Shown here: positions 43,788-51,847 of the stretch, piece after piece | How positions within the stretch are numbered: the stretch's first letter is position 1 | How the letters are laid out: each line of letters begins with the position of its first letter | NCBI GenBank assembly: GCA_030813035.1 | Contig: JAUSTV010000010.1 | Strand: one strand, 5' to 3' | Source: Bacillus_BA fengqiuensis | Lineage (GTDB): Bacteria > Bacillota > Bacilli > Bacillales > Bacillaceae_H | DNA: 64,000 bases | Notes under the pieces: generated by a model | Seen by the model: the letters and a program-made list of their open reading frames with translations, nothing else | Databases searched by the model: none | What the model was told of the DNA's origin: nothing | Translations under genes and position numbers: made by a program

Positions 43788-45068
43788 TTAACCCGCTTGT
43801 TTCTCGGAAAGATGACCGCTTTCATTTTGTTTTTCTTCATTCGGCAATTTCATAAATTTCATCAAAAATGCACCAAGAAAATATAAGCCGGCGAATATCC
43901 ACATGACCCCATGAACACCGATGCTGCCGATGAATGCCCCAACGATAGCCGGAGCGATAAAATAGGACATTCCGGCACCAAAACTTACAATGGCCATTGC
44001 AGATCCTTTTTTCTCAGGTGTCAACGATGCTACCAGGGCTGAAAGTGGGACAAAACCACAAAGAACAATTCCCATGATAATACCCACAATATTCAAGGCC
44101 AAGAAACTGCTGCCAAAAACTTGCGGCGTGTAAAGCATAACCAGTAACATGACACCCATGCCGAAGCTGCCAAGCCACATAATCGTTTTGCGCCAGCCTA
44201 ACCATCTATCACTAATGTAAGGAATGATCAGGTTAAATACGATATTTGCAAACCACATGGTTCCCCACATTTGCAGAAACTGTTCAGTGGTGAATCCATA
44301 TTCAGAAGACAAGTACAGCGGGAAAAAGATGGGCAGAGCACCTATACCTGTCGAATTGATAATCCGGACCACTCCGCCTATCGCAACTTTCGGTTGTTCG
44401 ATACAAATGGTAAATCCACTCAATAAGCTTTTTAGCTTTTCCTTCGCATTTCCCTTTTGCTCTTTTCTTATATCGTCTTTCACCACGATGAGGCCAATAA
44501 TACCACCAATCACTACCCAAGCTACTGCACTCCACATCAAGCCGATATATCCAATTTTCGGTAACATGTAGGCTGGAAAATAACTGCCCACAACATAAAG
44601 CCCGCCGCTCCAAGCTGCCCAAAACAGACCTACAGCTGTAGCCAAAATGCGATCAGGACTGCGGTAAGTAACCCACACTAAGAAGGAGTAGCAAAATAAA
44701 GGATAACCCAATCCTCTAATTCCATAAGTTGGTAACATGATAGCGTAATTGTTTAGCTTTAAACCATATTCAATAAATAGAACCTGACCAATTAACCAAG
44801 TAACCAGTCCTATCATCATTACTTTCCTTGGTCCCCACATTTCGGTGAGTACACCAGAAAAGTAAGATGCGATCGCCAACACGGCTCCATATACTGCAAA
44901 AAGAGTGGCAGATTGTTGAACAGTCAATCCCTTTTCGATAAGATACGGAGACAACCATGCGTGCTCGAGACCGTCACCTGCCATAAAGATGAGCATAGCG
45001 ACATAGCCCCAAATTACGGCGATCGGCAATCCTGCGATATTTCGTTCCTTTCTTGTAATCGCGTTCAT
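43788..45068 (-). CDS. MFS polyol/sugar permease, RbtT/DalT/CsbX type
   Basis: A 426-residue, 12-helix permease. The N-terminal stretch AGDGLEHAWLSPYLIEKGL is characteristic of the RbtT/DalT/CsbX subfamily (ribitol, arabitol and related carriers). GPRKVMMIGL corresponds to motif A. It is a likely proton-coupled importer for the sugar of cassette B, where the ABC genes have been lost. The ATG at 45068 follows GAGGTG at 7 bases. A small CTTGTGG/CCACAAG hairpin lies between it and the kinase gene. Confidence 0.85.
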   Translation of the reverse strand: MNAITRKERNIAGLPIAVIWGYVAMLIFMAGDGLEHAWLSPYLIEKGLTVQQSATLFAVYGAVLAIASYFSGVLTEMWGPRKVMMIGLVTWLIGQVLFIEYGLKLNNYAIMLPTYGIRGLGYPLFCYSFLVWVTYRSPDRILATAVGLFWAAWSGGLYVVGSYFPAYMLPKIGYIGLMWSAVAWVVIGGIIGLIVVKDDIRKEQKGNAKEKLKSLLSGFTICIEQPKVAIGGVVRIINSTGIGALPIFFPLYLSSEYGFTTEQFLQMWGTMWFANIVFNLIIPYISDRWLGWRKTIMWLGSFGMGVMLLVMLYTPQVFGSSFLALNIVGIIMGIVLCGFVPLSALVASLTPEKKGSAMAIVSFGAGMSYFIAPAIVGAFIGSIGVHGVMWIFAGLYFLGAFLMKFMKLPNEEKQNESGHLSEKQAG

Positions 45069-45090
45069 TTTATTCACCTCAACATTGTGT

Positions 45091-45302
45091 TTTATCCCGC
45101 ATTAACGGGCAGTAAGACCCCCACTTCAAAATTTAGCGAAATCGGAGAAGTTTAAGCGGGGGATAACTGCCTGTAAAAGCCCGATTTAAAGGAACACAGA
45201 CTAACATCACCGCGTCCTGCGGCAACGTCTGCGTGACCCGCATCGTGCGGGCCTAACTAACCATCAGTGGGGGATGAAGGAAAACCCCTACTGATGGAAG
45301 TT
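45091..45302 (+). mobile_element. IS200/IS605-type end with tnpB tail remnant
   Basis: The plus strand at 45170-45256 encodes a 28-residue open end, PVKARFKGTQTNITASCGNV then CVTRIVRA and stop, which matches the variable C-terminal tail of IS605-type TnpB proteins. It is followed by a strong palindrome (CCATCAGTGGGGG at 45261-45273 with CCCCTACTGATGG at 45285-45297), the type of hairpin found at the right end of such elements. Upstream, 45096-45170 folds into nested hairpins (CCCG..CGGG, GGCAGT..ACTGCC, CCCCCACTT..AAGCGGGGG). No transposase or nuclease body remains. It fills most of the gap between the isomerase and MFS genes. Confidence 0.6.
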
Positions 45303-45414
45303 TCCTTTATACTTATGGCGTCTAATCATGCTTATAGCTAAGGTTTATCATGATGAGGACGGCCTCGAATAGCTGGTGTCAAATACTTGTATAGAAACCA
45401 TGAACTATACGTCC

Positions 45415-46386
45415 TTATGCCCACCACATTTCTGTTGGTTGTTCTTTAAACATGATTCCCTTTAATAAAGAAACAGCCTTGCCTAATCCTTCATCAATGG
45501 ATGCTAACATATCTTCATGTTCGATCGAGACGACATGATCATAGCCAACCGCACTGAGAGCGCTTAACATATCTTTCCATACCTTTTCACTCTGACCATA
45601 TCCTACTGATCTGAATGTCCAGGAGCGATTTAAAATGTCACTGTAATGTTTCGTATCCAATACACCATTTACATCAATATTGGCTTGATCCAAATAAATA
45701 TCTTTCGCATGAACATGATAGATGGCCTTTTCTTTTCCAAGCTTCTTAATCGCTTCAACCGGATTGATTCCTTGCCATATCAGATGGCTTGGATCAAAGT
45801 TGGCTCCAATCGCTGGTCCTGCATGCTCTCTTAATTTCAGTAATGTTTCCGGATTGTAAACGACGAAGCCTGGATGCATTTCAAAGGCAATCTGATTGAT
45901 GCCATGTGATTCTGCAAACTTTGCTTCTTCTTTCCAATAAGGAATCACTACTTCGTTCCATTGCCAATCGAGAACCTCCGAGTATTCCGGCGGCCAGGAA
46001 CAGGTGACCCAGTTTGGAAATTTTGCCTGTGGATGGTCACCCGGGCACCCTGAAAATCCATTGATAACAGGTATTTCTAAACGTTCTGCCAACAAAACGG
46101 TTTTTCTCCAAACATCATGAGACTCTTTTGCGAACGCTTTATTCGGGTGGAGTGAATTTCCATGGCAGCTTAGTCCGCTGATTGTTAGTCCCCTGCTTTC
46201 AAGCGCACGCTGAAACGATTTGACCTTTTCTGGACTGCTTAATAGCTCATCCGGGTTGCAATGGCTGTTCCCCGGATAATTGCCTGTCCCCAATTCAACG
46301 GCCTCTACACCCATTTCGCACAGCTTGTCCAACATTTTTTCAAAAGGAAGGTTTTGGTAAAGAACCGTAAATACCCCTAGTTTCAT
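45415..46386 (-). CDS. Sugar phosphate isomerase/epimerase TIM barrel 2, cassette B
   Basis: A 323-residue TIM-barrel enzyme distinct from the 273-residue isomerase of the same cassette. It starts KLGVFTVLYQNLPFEKMLDK; metal ligands are expected around SIEHED, GANFDPSHL, HVHAKD and the AFEMHPGF stretch. The ATG at 46386 overlaps the dehydrogenase stop codon (ATGA) and uses an AGGAGG inside that gene, so it is translationally coupled to it. In the levoglucosan scheme it would be the second of two LgdB-type lyase/hydratase enzymes; this is inference. Only a 5' scrap of its counterpart remains in cassette A. Confidence 0.85.
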   Translation of the reverse strand: MKLGVFTVLYQNLPFEKMLDKLCEMGVEAVELGTGNYPGNSHCNPDELLSSPEKVKSFQRALESRGLTISGLSCHGNSLHPNKAFAKESHDVWRKTVLLAERLEIPVINGFSGCPGDHPQAKFPNWVTCSWPPEYSEVLDWQWNEVVIPYWKEEAKFAESHGINQIAFEMHPGFVVYNPETLLKLREHAGPAIGANFDPSHLIWQGINPVEAIKKLGKEKAIYHVHAKDIYLDQANIDVNGVLDTKHYSDILNRSWTFRSVGYGQSEKVWKDMLSALSAVGYDHVVSIEHEDMLASIDEGLGKAVSLLKGIMFKEQPTEMWWA

Positions 46387-47561
46387 GAATGGACCTCCTG
46401 CTCGACTTGGACTTTCACCCATTTTTGCTGTTCATGACTTTCTAGAATAGCATCGGTAATGCACATCGATACATGTCCATCTTCAAATGTCGCAAAGTTA
46501 GCCTGGTCATTTAATGGGTCCTTGCCTTCCCGAATGAAGGTATAAAAATTTAACATCCCATTTTTTAACGCGTCCGGCCAGCCTTCATTATGACCTCCAG
46601 GATGATGAATGGATGCGCGTGCTTCCGGTAAAAATAAAGCAGGGTCCGCCTGAAGAACTTCATTTGCTTTGTCACGATGCCCAATCCATAATTTCTCCGG
46701 CTCTTCCTGGTTCCAGTAGGCTGATTTTTGACTGCCATTCACTTCAAAGCTCAGTCTGTTTTTCCGTCCGGCACTGACTTGAGAAACCGTAAACACACCT
46801 TTCGTTCCATCCTCAAAACGTACAAGAACGGATGCATAGTCTTCTGTATTGATCGGAACATCTTCATATGTTGCTTCCTGTTCTTGTTGTGCGCCAAAAG
46901 TGGCTACATTCGAGGTCGATTTTTTTCTTATAGGTATTACCGTTGCTAAATCAGCGAATACTTCCACAATTCGTTTGCCGGTTACATGTTGGACCGTATC
47001 ACACCAGTGGGATCCGATATCCGCGACAGCTCGTGATTTCCCGCCCACTTCAGGAGCTAAACGCCAGTTAAAATCGGTCTCGAACAATAACCAATCCTGT
47101 AAATAGCTTCCGTGTACTAAGTTGACTTTTCCTAATTCACCGTTTTTGATCATCGCTGCTAGTTGTTTCACAATCGGAAATTGTCTATAGTTAAAATTTA
47201 CGCCATGCACGACCTTATGCTCTTTAGCTAATGCTAACAATTCTGCTGATTCCTCACTGGACATCGCTAACGGCTTCTCTGATAACACATGTTTACCTGC
47301 TAAAATGATCTCTTTATTAATGGCGAAGTGAAGATGGTTTGGAGTACAGTTATGAACCACCTGAATTTCGCTGTCCTGCAGCATGTCGCGGTAATCACCG
47401 TAGGCTTTTGGAATACCCAGTTCGGCTGCTTTTTGTTCAGCAGCCTCTTGACTATTCTCTGCCAACCCAACGACTTCCACGAATCCAAGTCTTCTGATGG
47501 CTTCAATATGTGTAGGTCCGATAAAACCGGTCCCGATGATTCCCACTTTTACTTTTTCCAT
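46383..47561 (-). CDS. lgdC: Gfo/Idh/MocA dehydrogenase 2, cassette B
   Basis: A 392-residue oxidoreductase with Rossmann motif GIIGTGFIGPTHIEAIRRLG and the catalytic EKPLA stretch (HVLSEKPLAM). It is the intact version of the 135-codon remnant in cassette A. It is only distantly related to the dehydrogenase next to it. In levoglucosan catabolism a second Gfo/Idh enzyme (LgdC) reduces 3-keto-glucose to glucose; the symbol is given on gene order and family only. The ATG follows GAGGAGGAT. The adjoining isomerase gene overlaps its stop codon. Confidence 0.75.
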   Translation of the reverse strand: MEKVKVGIIGTGFIGPTHIEAIRRLGFVEVVGLAENSQEAAEQKAAELGIPKAYGDYRDMLQDSEIQVVHNCTPNHLHFAINKEIILAGKHVLSEKPLAMSSEESAELLALAKEHKVVHGVNFNYRQFPIVKQLAAMIKNGELGKVNLVHGSYLQDWLLFETDFNWRLAPEVGGKSRAVADIGSHWCDTVQHVTGKRIVEVFADLATVIPIRKKSTSNVATFGAQQEQEATYEDVPINTEDYASVLVRFEDGTKGVFTVSQVSAGRKNRLSFEVNGSQKSAYWNQEEPEKLWIGHRDKANEVLQADPALFLPEARASIHHPGGHNEGWPDALKNGMLNFYTFIREGKDPLNDQANFATFEDGHVSMCITDAILESHEQQKWVKVQVEQEVHS

Positions 47562-47654
47562 TTTTTTATCCTCCTCAACGAATCATATTTTCTCTATATC
47601 ACCCTGTTTTTATATAGAGGCTACTGTTCTATCAGCAGCCTCTATATAAAATTT

Positions 47655-48839
47655 CTACTTAGCTTCCACTAAATCTTTTTGCAGGTTCACCCATTCACCT
47701 TTTTCGGCTGATTCAAGAATCGCATCCGCGATGACTTCAATCTGATATCCATCCTTGAAGTTTGGTGAAACCTCTGTATCTTCTGCGATTGATTTAAAGA
47801 AATCATATGTTTCAATAATTTTCGTTTCTCCATAACCAATACCTAGCGCAGGAATTGGCCATAATCCTTCTCCGTATGGATGAGCCGGTCCTGTATAAAC
47901 CGTACGGAAGCCTTTTGCATCGCCCGGATCGTCCGAGAAGCACACTTGCAATTCATCACGGCGTTCATAGTTGAAGGCTAGGGAACCTTTCTCGCCATGG
48001 ATTTCAAAAGTCAGGTAATTGTTACGGCCCCACGCATTGCGGGTAGCTTCAATCGTCCCGATGGCACCATTATCAAACTTGACCATGGTAATAAATTCAT
48101 CATCTACATCTACTGCGCCTTTCGGTACATCTCCCGCACTTTTCACTGTACCCAATTTGTCTGCGCCGCCTGTTTGAATCGGTCTTTCTGGAATCCATGT
48201 TTTGGTCACGGCATTCACATCAGTAATTTCACCAACGAGATAACGGGCAAAGTCGACAACATGCGTTCCGATATCACCCAACGCACCGGATCCGGCAACT
48301 TTTTTCTGGAAACGCCATGATAATGGTGAGTTTGGATCAGCAGACCAGTCTTGCAAATACGTACCACGGAAGCTGAGGACTTTCCCGATTCTTCCTTCTT
48401 CAATATACTTTTTCGCCAATGCCACAGCAGGTGTTCTTCTGTAGTTGAAGGCAACCATATGTTTGACACCGGCTTCTGTCACGGCCTCCAACATCGTCTT
48501 GGCTTCTTCAGCACCTAATGCCAACGGTTTTTCACAAATCACATGTTTACCGGCTTTTGCAGCGGCAATCGCAATTTCAGCATGCGTATTATTTGGAGTC
48601 ACAATATCGATGATATCGATATTAGGATCGTTCACTACCTCTCTCCAATCTGTAGAATAGTTGTCAAAACCTAATTTCGCAGCTGCATCTTTCGCCAATT
48701 CTTCTGTTACATCAACGATTGTGTGACGATGTGGAATCGCTGGCGCCGGCCAAAAGAACATTGGCATCCCTGCATAAGCAAGTGCGTGCGCCTTCCCCAT
48801 AAATCCTCCGCCAATCATACCTACATTAAGTTTTTTCAT
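47655..48839 (-). CDS. lgdA: Gfo/Idh/MocA dehydrogenase, levoglucosan dehydrogenase-like, cassette B
   Basis: A 394-residue enzyme that differs from the cassette A copy (36932-38116) at about 10 positions, none in the GGGFMGKAH nucleotide motif or the CEKPLAL catalytic motif. Both copies should therefore be active on the same sugar. Two in-frame ATGs exist; the second, at 48839, has the same 9-base distance to AGGAGG as in copy A and is preferred. Upstream there is now only the scrap of a binding protein gene, and the ABC genes that follow in cassette A are missing here. Confidence 0.8.
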   Translation of the reverse strand: MKKLNVGMIGGGFMGKAHALAYAGMPMFFWPAPAIPHRHTIVDVTEELAKDAAAKLGFDNYSTDWREVVNDPNIDIIDIVTPNNTHAEIAIAAAKAGKHVICEKPLALGAEEAKTMLEAVTEAGVKHMVAFNYRRTPAVALAKKYIEEGRIGKVLSFRGTYLQDWSADPNSPLSWRFQKKVAGSGALGDIGTHVVDFARYLVGEITDVNAVTKTWIPERPIQTGGADKLGTVKSAGDVPKGAVDVDDEFITMVKFDNGAIGTIEATRNAWGRNNYLTFEIHGEKGSLAFNYERRDELQVCFSDDPGDAKGFRTVYTGPAHPYGEGLWPIPALGIGYGETKIIETYDFFKSIAEDTEVSPNFKDGYQIEVIADAILESAEKGEWVNLQKDLVEAK

Positions 48840-48868
48840 TTTCATGAACCTCCTATAAAATCAGTAAA

Positions 48869-49085
48869 TTATTTATTCATCTCGACTGCTTTTGGAATGA
48901 CATCCAAAACATTCTTACTAGTAAACAAGTTTCTATGAATCTAAGACATTTTCTTCTCTTACTTTTAAAGATGACACAGCCACATATGGCGGTGCTTCCT
49001 TTCCAACCAGCGGATATCCGGCTAAAACAGCCTCCGCAACTCCCTGGTCATATAGCAGCTGTGCACCAAGTCCTTTTACAATGCC
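48869..49085 (-). pseudogene. 3' fragment of a sugar-binding lipoprotein gene (cassette B)
   Basis: The translation GIVKGLGAQLLYDQGVAEAV then LAGYPLVGKEAPPYVAVSSL matches the last 70 residues of the lipoprotein at 38159-39340. It is interrupted by stops after ENVLDS and ends in a different frame with DVIPKAVEMNK. Its 5' part has been deleted, and the break is fused to the 3' end of the neighbouring isomerase gene. Confidence 0.88.
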
Positions 49086-49891
49086 GGCTCGAAACTTGAT
49101 AAAAAGTTACGGCTGATTTCTGCTCCTCTTTTCGGATCATCATAGCTGTCTAATTCCACCGTAATCCAATCATCGTAGCCAAACTCATTTAATAACTGGA
49201 TCATTTCATCGAACTTTTGGTGTCCTTCTCCTAATGGAAGAAACTCGCCATTGTGATAATCTTTGAAATGGATGTATTTAATACGGTTCGCATATTTTTT
49301 AATTACTTCTACTGGGTCACCGCCGCCTGCTTCGATATGCGCTGTATCCGGACATAGATTGATCGTCGTCAATGGCATGAGCTTGTCCAACTGGTCTGGA
49401 GCTTCTACGTTTGTTCCTAAGTGCGGATGATAACTTGGAATGAGATTGTATGTTTCCGCAATGGCTGCTACTTGATCAAGAGCCTTAGCCAGATCAGCGT
49501 AATCGCTTTCTAAAATGCCATTCGTACGAACAGCCCCTCCGCCGACCACTAAATGCCGCGCGCCTAATTCAGAAGCAAGAGCTGCCACTTCCTCGATTTT
49601 TAATAGCTCCTCTTCTAAAATATCCGGGAAGATAAAATTCCCGCCGGTGTAAACACCGATAAGTTCTAGAGAATATTGATTCAGCAACGCTTTAAATTCC
49701 TCTTTTTTATCTTTGAATTGCATCAAATTTCCGTCAAAAATTTCAAACCCTTTATATCCGGCTTCCGCAATATCCTTTAAAGCTTCTTCCGTTGAACCAT
49801 TTGCCAAGTAATAAAGATCTTTTATCGAAGTGACTCCAGCAGGGTGTCCTACTACCCCGCCCCACGTATTGGTTTGGTATCCTAGTTTCAT
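49076..49891 (-). CDS. Sugar phosphate isomerase/epimerase TIM barrel 1, cassette B
   Basis: A 271-residue TIM barrel, near-identical to the cassette A enzyme (about ten differences) until the last few residues. There, FETANKA is replaced by FEPAL because the reading frame now runs into the binding-protein scrap. The catalytic barrel is complete, so the enzyme is probably active. The start at 49891 follows GGAGGAG as in cassette A. Two LacI-type operators lie upstream, so it is still under the control of the repressor encoded 9 kb away. Confidence 0.85.
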   Translation of the reverse strand: MKLGYQTNTWGGVVGHPAGVTSIKDLYYLANGSTEEALKDIAEAGYKGFEIFDGNLMQFKDKKEEFKALLNQYSLELIGVYTGGNFIFPDILEEELLKIEEVAALASELGARHLVVGGGAVRTNGILESDYADLAKALDQVAAIAETYNLIPSYHPHLGTNVEAPDQLDKLMPLTTINLCPDTAHIEAGGGDPVEVIKKYANRIKYIHFKDYHNGEFLPLGEGHQKFDEMIQLLNEFGYDDWITVELDSYDDPKRGAEISRNFLSSFEPAL

Positions 49892-50008
49892 TGTTTCTCC
49901 TCCGCTTTCAAATAATGTTAGTCCATACATGATGTATCGATGCTGGAATCTCCCCACCTCCTCAAATTGCATCTATTCCACAAAAGAAAGTAAGCAAATC
50001 AGGAATAG

Positions 50009-50109
50009 TTGTAATCGATTACACGAGATTCTAAATAAAAACTATATTTTTTCTTATTTCATACGAAAGTGAAGTTATTTTTACTAACTATATTTGTAAT
50101 CGATTACAT
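50009..50109. promoter_or_regulatory. Two LacI-type operators before cassette B
   Basis: TTGTAATCGATTACAC at 50009-50024 and TTGTAATCGATTACAT at 50094-50109 each differ by one base from the perfect palindrome. The centre-to-centre distance is 85 bases, close to that in cassette A. Confidence 0.85.
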
Positions 50110-50179
50110 CACACTGCAAAAAAGAACATAAATCTTATTTGACTAACCTCTCATTTTTTTCAAAAGAACTCTTATTTCC

Positions 50180-50276
50180 TCATGTAATATGCTTAGAACA
50201 TAAATCGAGTGTAATAAGCTGATCCTCCAGCACGCGTGCAATCGTTTTCCTTTTTTGCTATATCTACAATTCGCAT
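50180..50276 (-). pseudogene. Remnant of a second LacI-type repressor gene
   Basis: After an ATG at 50276 the first codons give MRIVDIAKKE, matching the start of the intact repressor (MVRIVDVAKK). The sequence then jumps to its 3' end: in another frame VLEDQLITLDLCSKHIT matches MLEDQLITRDSCSKHIS and is followed by a stop at 50180. About 300 codons are missing, and the two parts are out of frame. Confidence 0.88.
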
Positions 50277-50315
50277 CACTTTACGACTCTCTTTTTGTTC
50301 TTGTCTACAATGAAA

Positions 50316-50331
50316 TTGTAATCGTATACAA
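50316..50331. promoter_or_regulatory. LacI-type operator before the repressor remnant
   Basis: TTGTAATCGTATACAA is the equivalent of the operator at 41599-41614, about the same distance from the start of the decayed repressor gene. It has been kept although the gene is lost. Confidence 0.75.
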
Positions 50332-50438
50332 AAATATTGTCTAATTGCCTTTAGACAATGATTTCTAGCTTTCAATCTCTTTAATTGTCCTTTTAAACAT
50401 GGATTTTATCCGTAAGAACAAAAAAATCACAAATTTAA

Positions 50439-50480
50439 AAAAGAAGGAAACTCAGCAATAATCGCTGAATTTCCTTCTTT
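50439..50480 (-). terminator. Terminator after the SDR gene
   Basis: A 17-bp stem with one mismatch (AAGAAGGAAACTCAGC with GCTGAATTTCCTTCTT) and a 7-base loop is followed by a T-run on both strands. It lies 96 bases past the SDR stop codon and separates that operon from cassette B. Confidence 0.8.
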
Positions 50481-50575
50481 TTTAAGAAATTTCTCTTGTC
50501 ATCTCTTTTAATAACTACCCCATTCAGGCATGGAGAATTGACCAGCCGATACAGGAGGATCATGACGGTGGAATA

Positions 50576-51376
50576 TTATTGGGTTGCTACAGAGCCGCCG
50601 TCCACTCGAAGATTCACACCGTTAATAAAGGAGGATTGGCTTGATGCCAAGTATACAACAGCTGAAGCCACTTCCTCTACGCTGCCTGGTCGTTTTACTT
50701 CTACATGGGGGCGGTTTTCCTTCAGGAATTGCTGAACCGCTTCGTCATAGCTGATATTCTGCTTTTCAGCGTTATCTTTTAACAGGTCTTCCAGCATTGG
50801 CGTCAGGATAAATGCTGGAGATACGGTATTGACTAAAATTCCCTGGGCAGCATACGCTTTTGATAAGCTTTTCGTAAAATTAATCAATGCCGCTTTTGAG
50901 GCATTATAATGGGGCATGAACGGATCCGGCTGTAATCCGGATTCGGAGGAAATGTTGATAATGCGCCCGTATCCCGCCCTTTTCATATAGGGGATAACCG
51001 CTTTTGTCACGCGAACTGTCCCAAACAGATTAATATCAAAAAGGCGCTGCCAATCCTCTATCTCTAATGATTCGAAGTCGTCAAATCCACTGGCGATTCC
51101 CGCATTATTCACAAGAATATCAATGGTCTGGTAGCGTTCAATGGCTGATGCAACAAGCTTTTCTACATCCTCATTTTTGGATAAATCAGCCTGGACTGCC
51201 AGTACATTTCCTCCGTTTTGTTCTATTTCAAGTTTAGCTTCATTCAAGGCTTCTTCGCCGCGCCCACAGATGATAACATTGGCTCCTTCCGCTGCTAGTG
51301 CTATTGCGATGGCTTTTCCAATCCCTTTACTGCCGCCTGTTACAAGTGCTGTTTTATTTTCCAAACCAAGATTCAC
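50576..51376 (-). CDS. Short-chain dehydrogenase/reductase
   Basis: A 266-residue classical SDR. The cofactor motif is TGGSKGIGKAIA, the structural NNAG motif is present (LVNNAGIAS), and the catalytic Ser and Tyr-Lys are in NISSES and YNASK. The Arg in CGRGEEAL after strand 2 hints at NADP. It oxidises or reduces a hydroxyl/keto group of the sugar or its derivative. The start seems to be GTG at 51376, with AAGGGA 11 bases upstream. It is the last gene of the operon that begins with the binding lipoprotein at 55.9 kb. Confidence 0.9.
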   Translation of the reverse strand: MNLGLENKTALVTGGSKGIGKAIAIALAAEGANVIICGRGEEALNEAKLEIEQNGGNVLAVQADLSKNEDVEKLVASAIERYQTIDILVNNAGIASGFDDFESLEIEDWQRLFDINLFGTVRVTKAVIPYMKRAGYGRIINISSESGLQPDPFMPHYNASKAALINFTKSLSKAYAAQGILVNTVSPAFILTPMLEDLLKDNAEKQNISYDEAVQQFLKENRPHVEVKRPGSVEEVASAVVYLASSQSSFINGVNLRVDGGSVATQ

Positions 51377-51477
51377 TTGTTATCAATCCCTTCTATGTAG
51401 TTCTAAAAAAGATTAACGCCAGCCTCCACTAGCGCTAACCTTTCCAGCTTGTTCCTTAATAAACAGTGTACTATTTA

Positions 51478-51768
51478 TTATAGTGCCGAAGCCTCAAATA
51501 ATTCGGCATGCAATGGTTCAACTAAATACTGCTCAACATCGCTGACAAATTTCTTAAAATGAGCCGTTTCTTCATGCTGCTGAATGGCTGCATGATCCTT
51601 CCACTTCTCTACAAACACAAATTGATTAGGTTGTTCCGGGTTTTGATAGAAATCATAGCTTATATTTCCCTCTTCAGCTTGAGAAGGACCCATTACTTGC
51701 TTAGCCAGTTCCAGAAATTCGGTTCGTTGTGTTGGATCAATTTTAAGATATGCGTGAATAATAATCAT
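51478..51768 (-). CDS. ABM-domain protein (putative quinol monooxygenase, YgiN-like)
   Basis: A 96-residue protein with a single antibiotic-biosynthesis-monooxygenase fold: IIHAYLKIDPTQRTEFLELA, then DFYQNPEQPNQFVFVEKWKD and HEETAHFKKFV. Such small dimeric proteins act on quinols or are of unknown function in sugar operons. The start at 51768 follows AAGGAGG; the longer frame lacks a site. It lies between an isomerase and the SDR in the same direction. Confidence 0.82.
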   Translation of the reverse strand: MIIIHAYLKIDPTQRTEFLELAKQVMGPSQAEEGNISYDFYQNPEQPNQFVFVEKWKDHAAIQQHEETAHFKKFVSDVEQYLVEPLHAELFEASAL

Positions 51769-51847
51769 TGAAAAATTCCTCCTTGGATCGATGGTTAAGA
51801 ATAACAGATAATTACATCGTATCATAGACTTAAAAGTGGTGCATACA

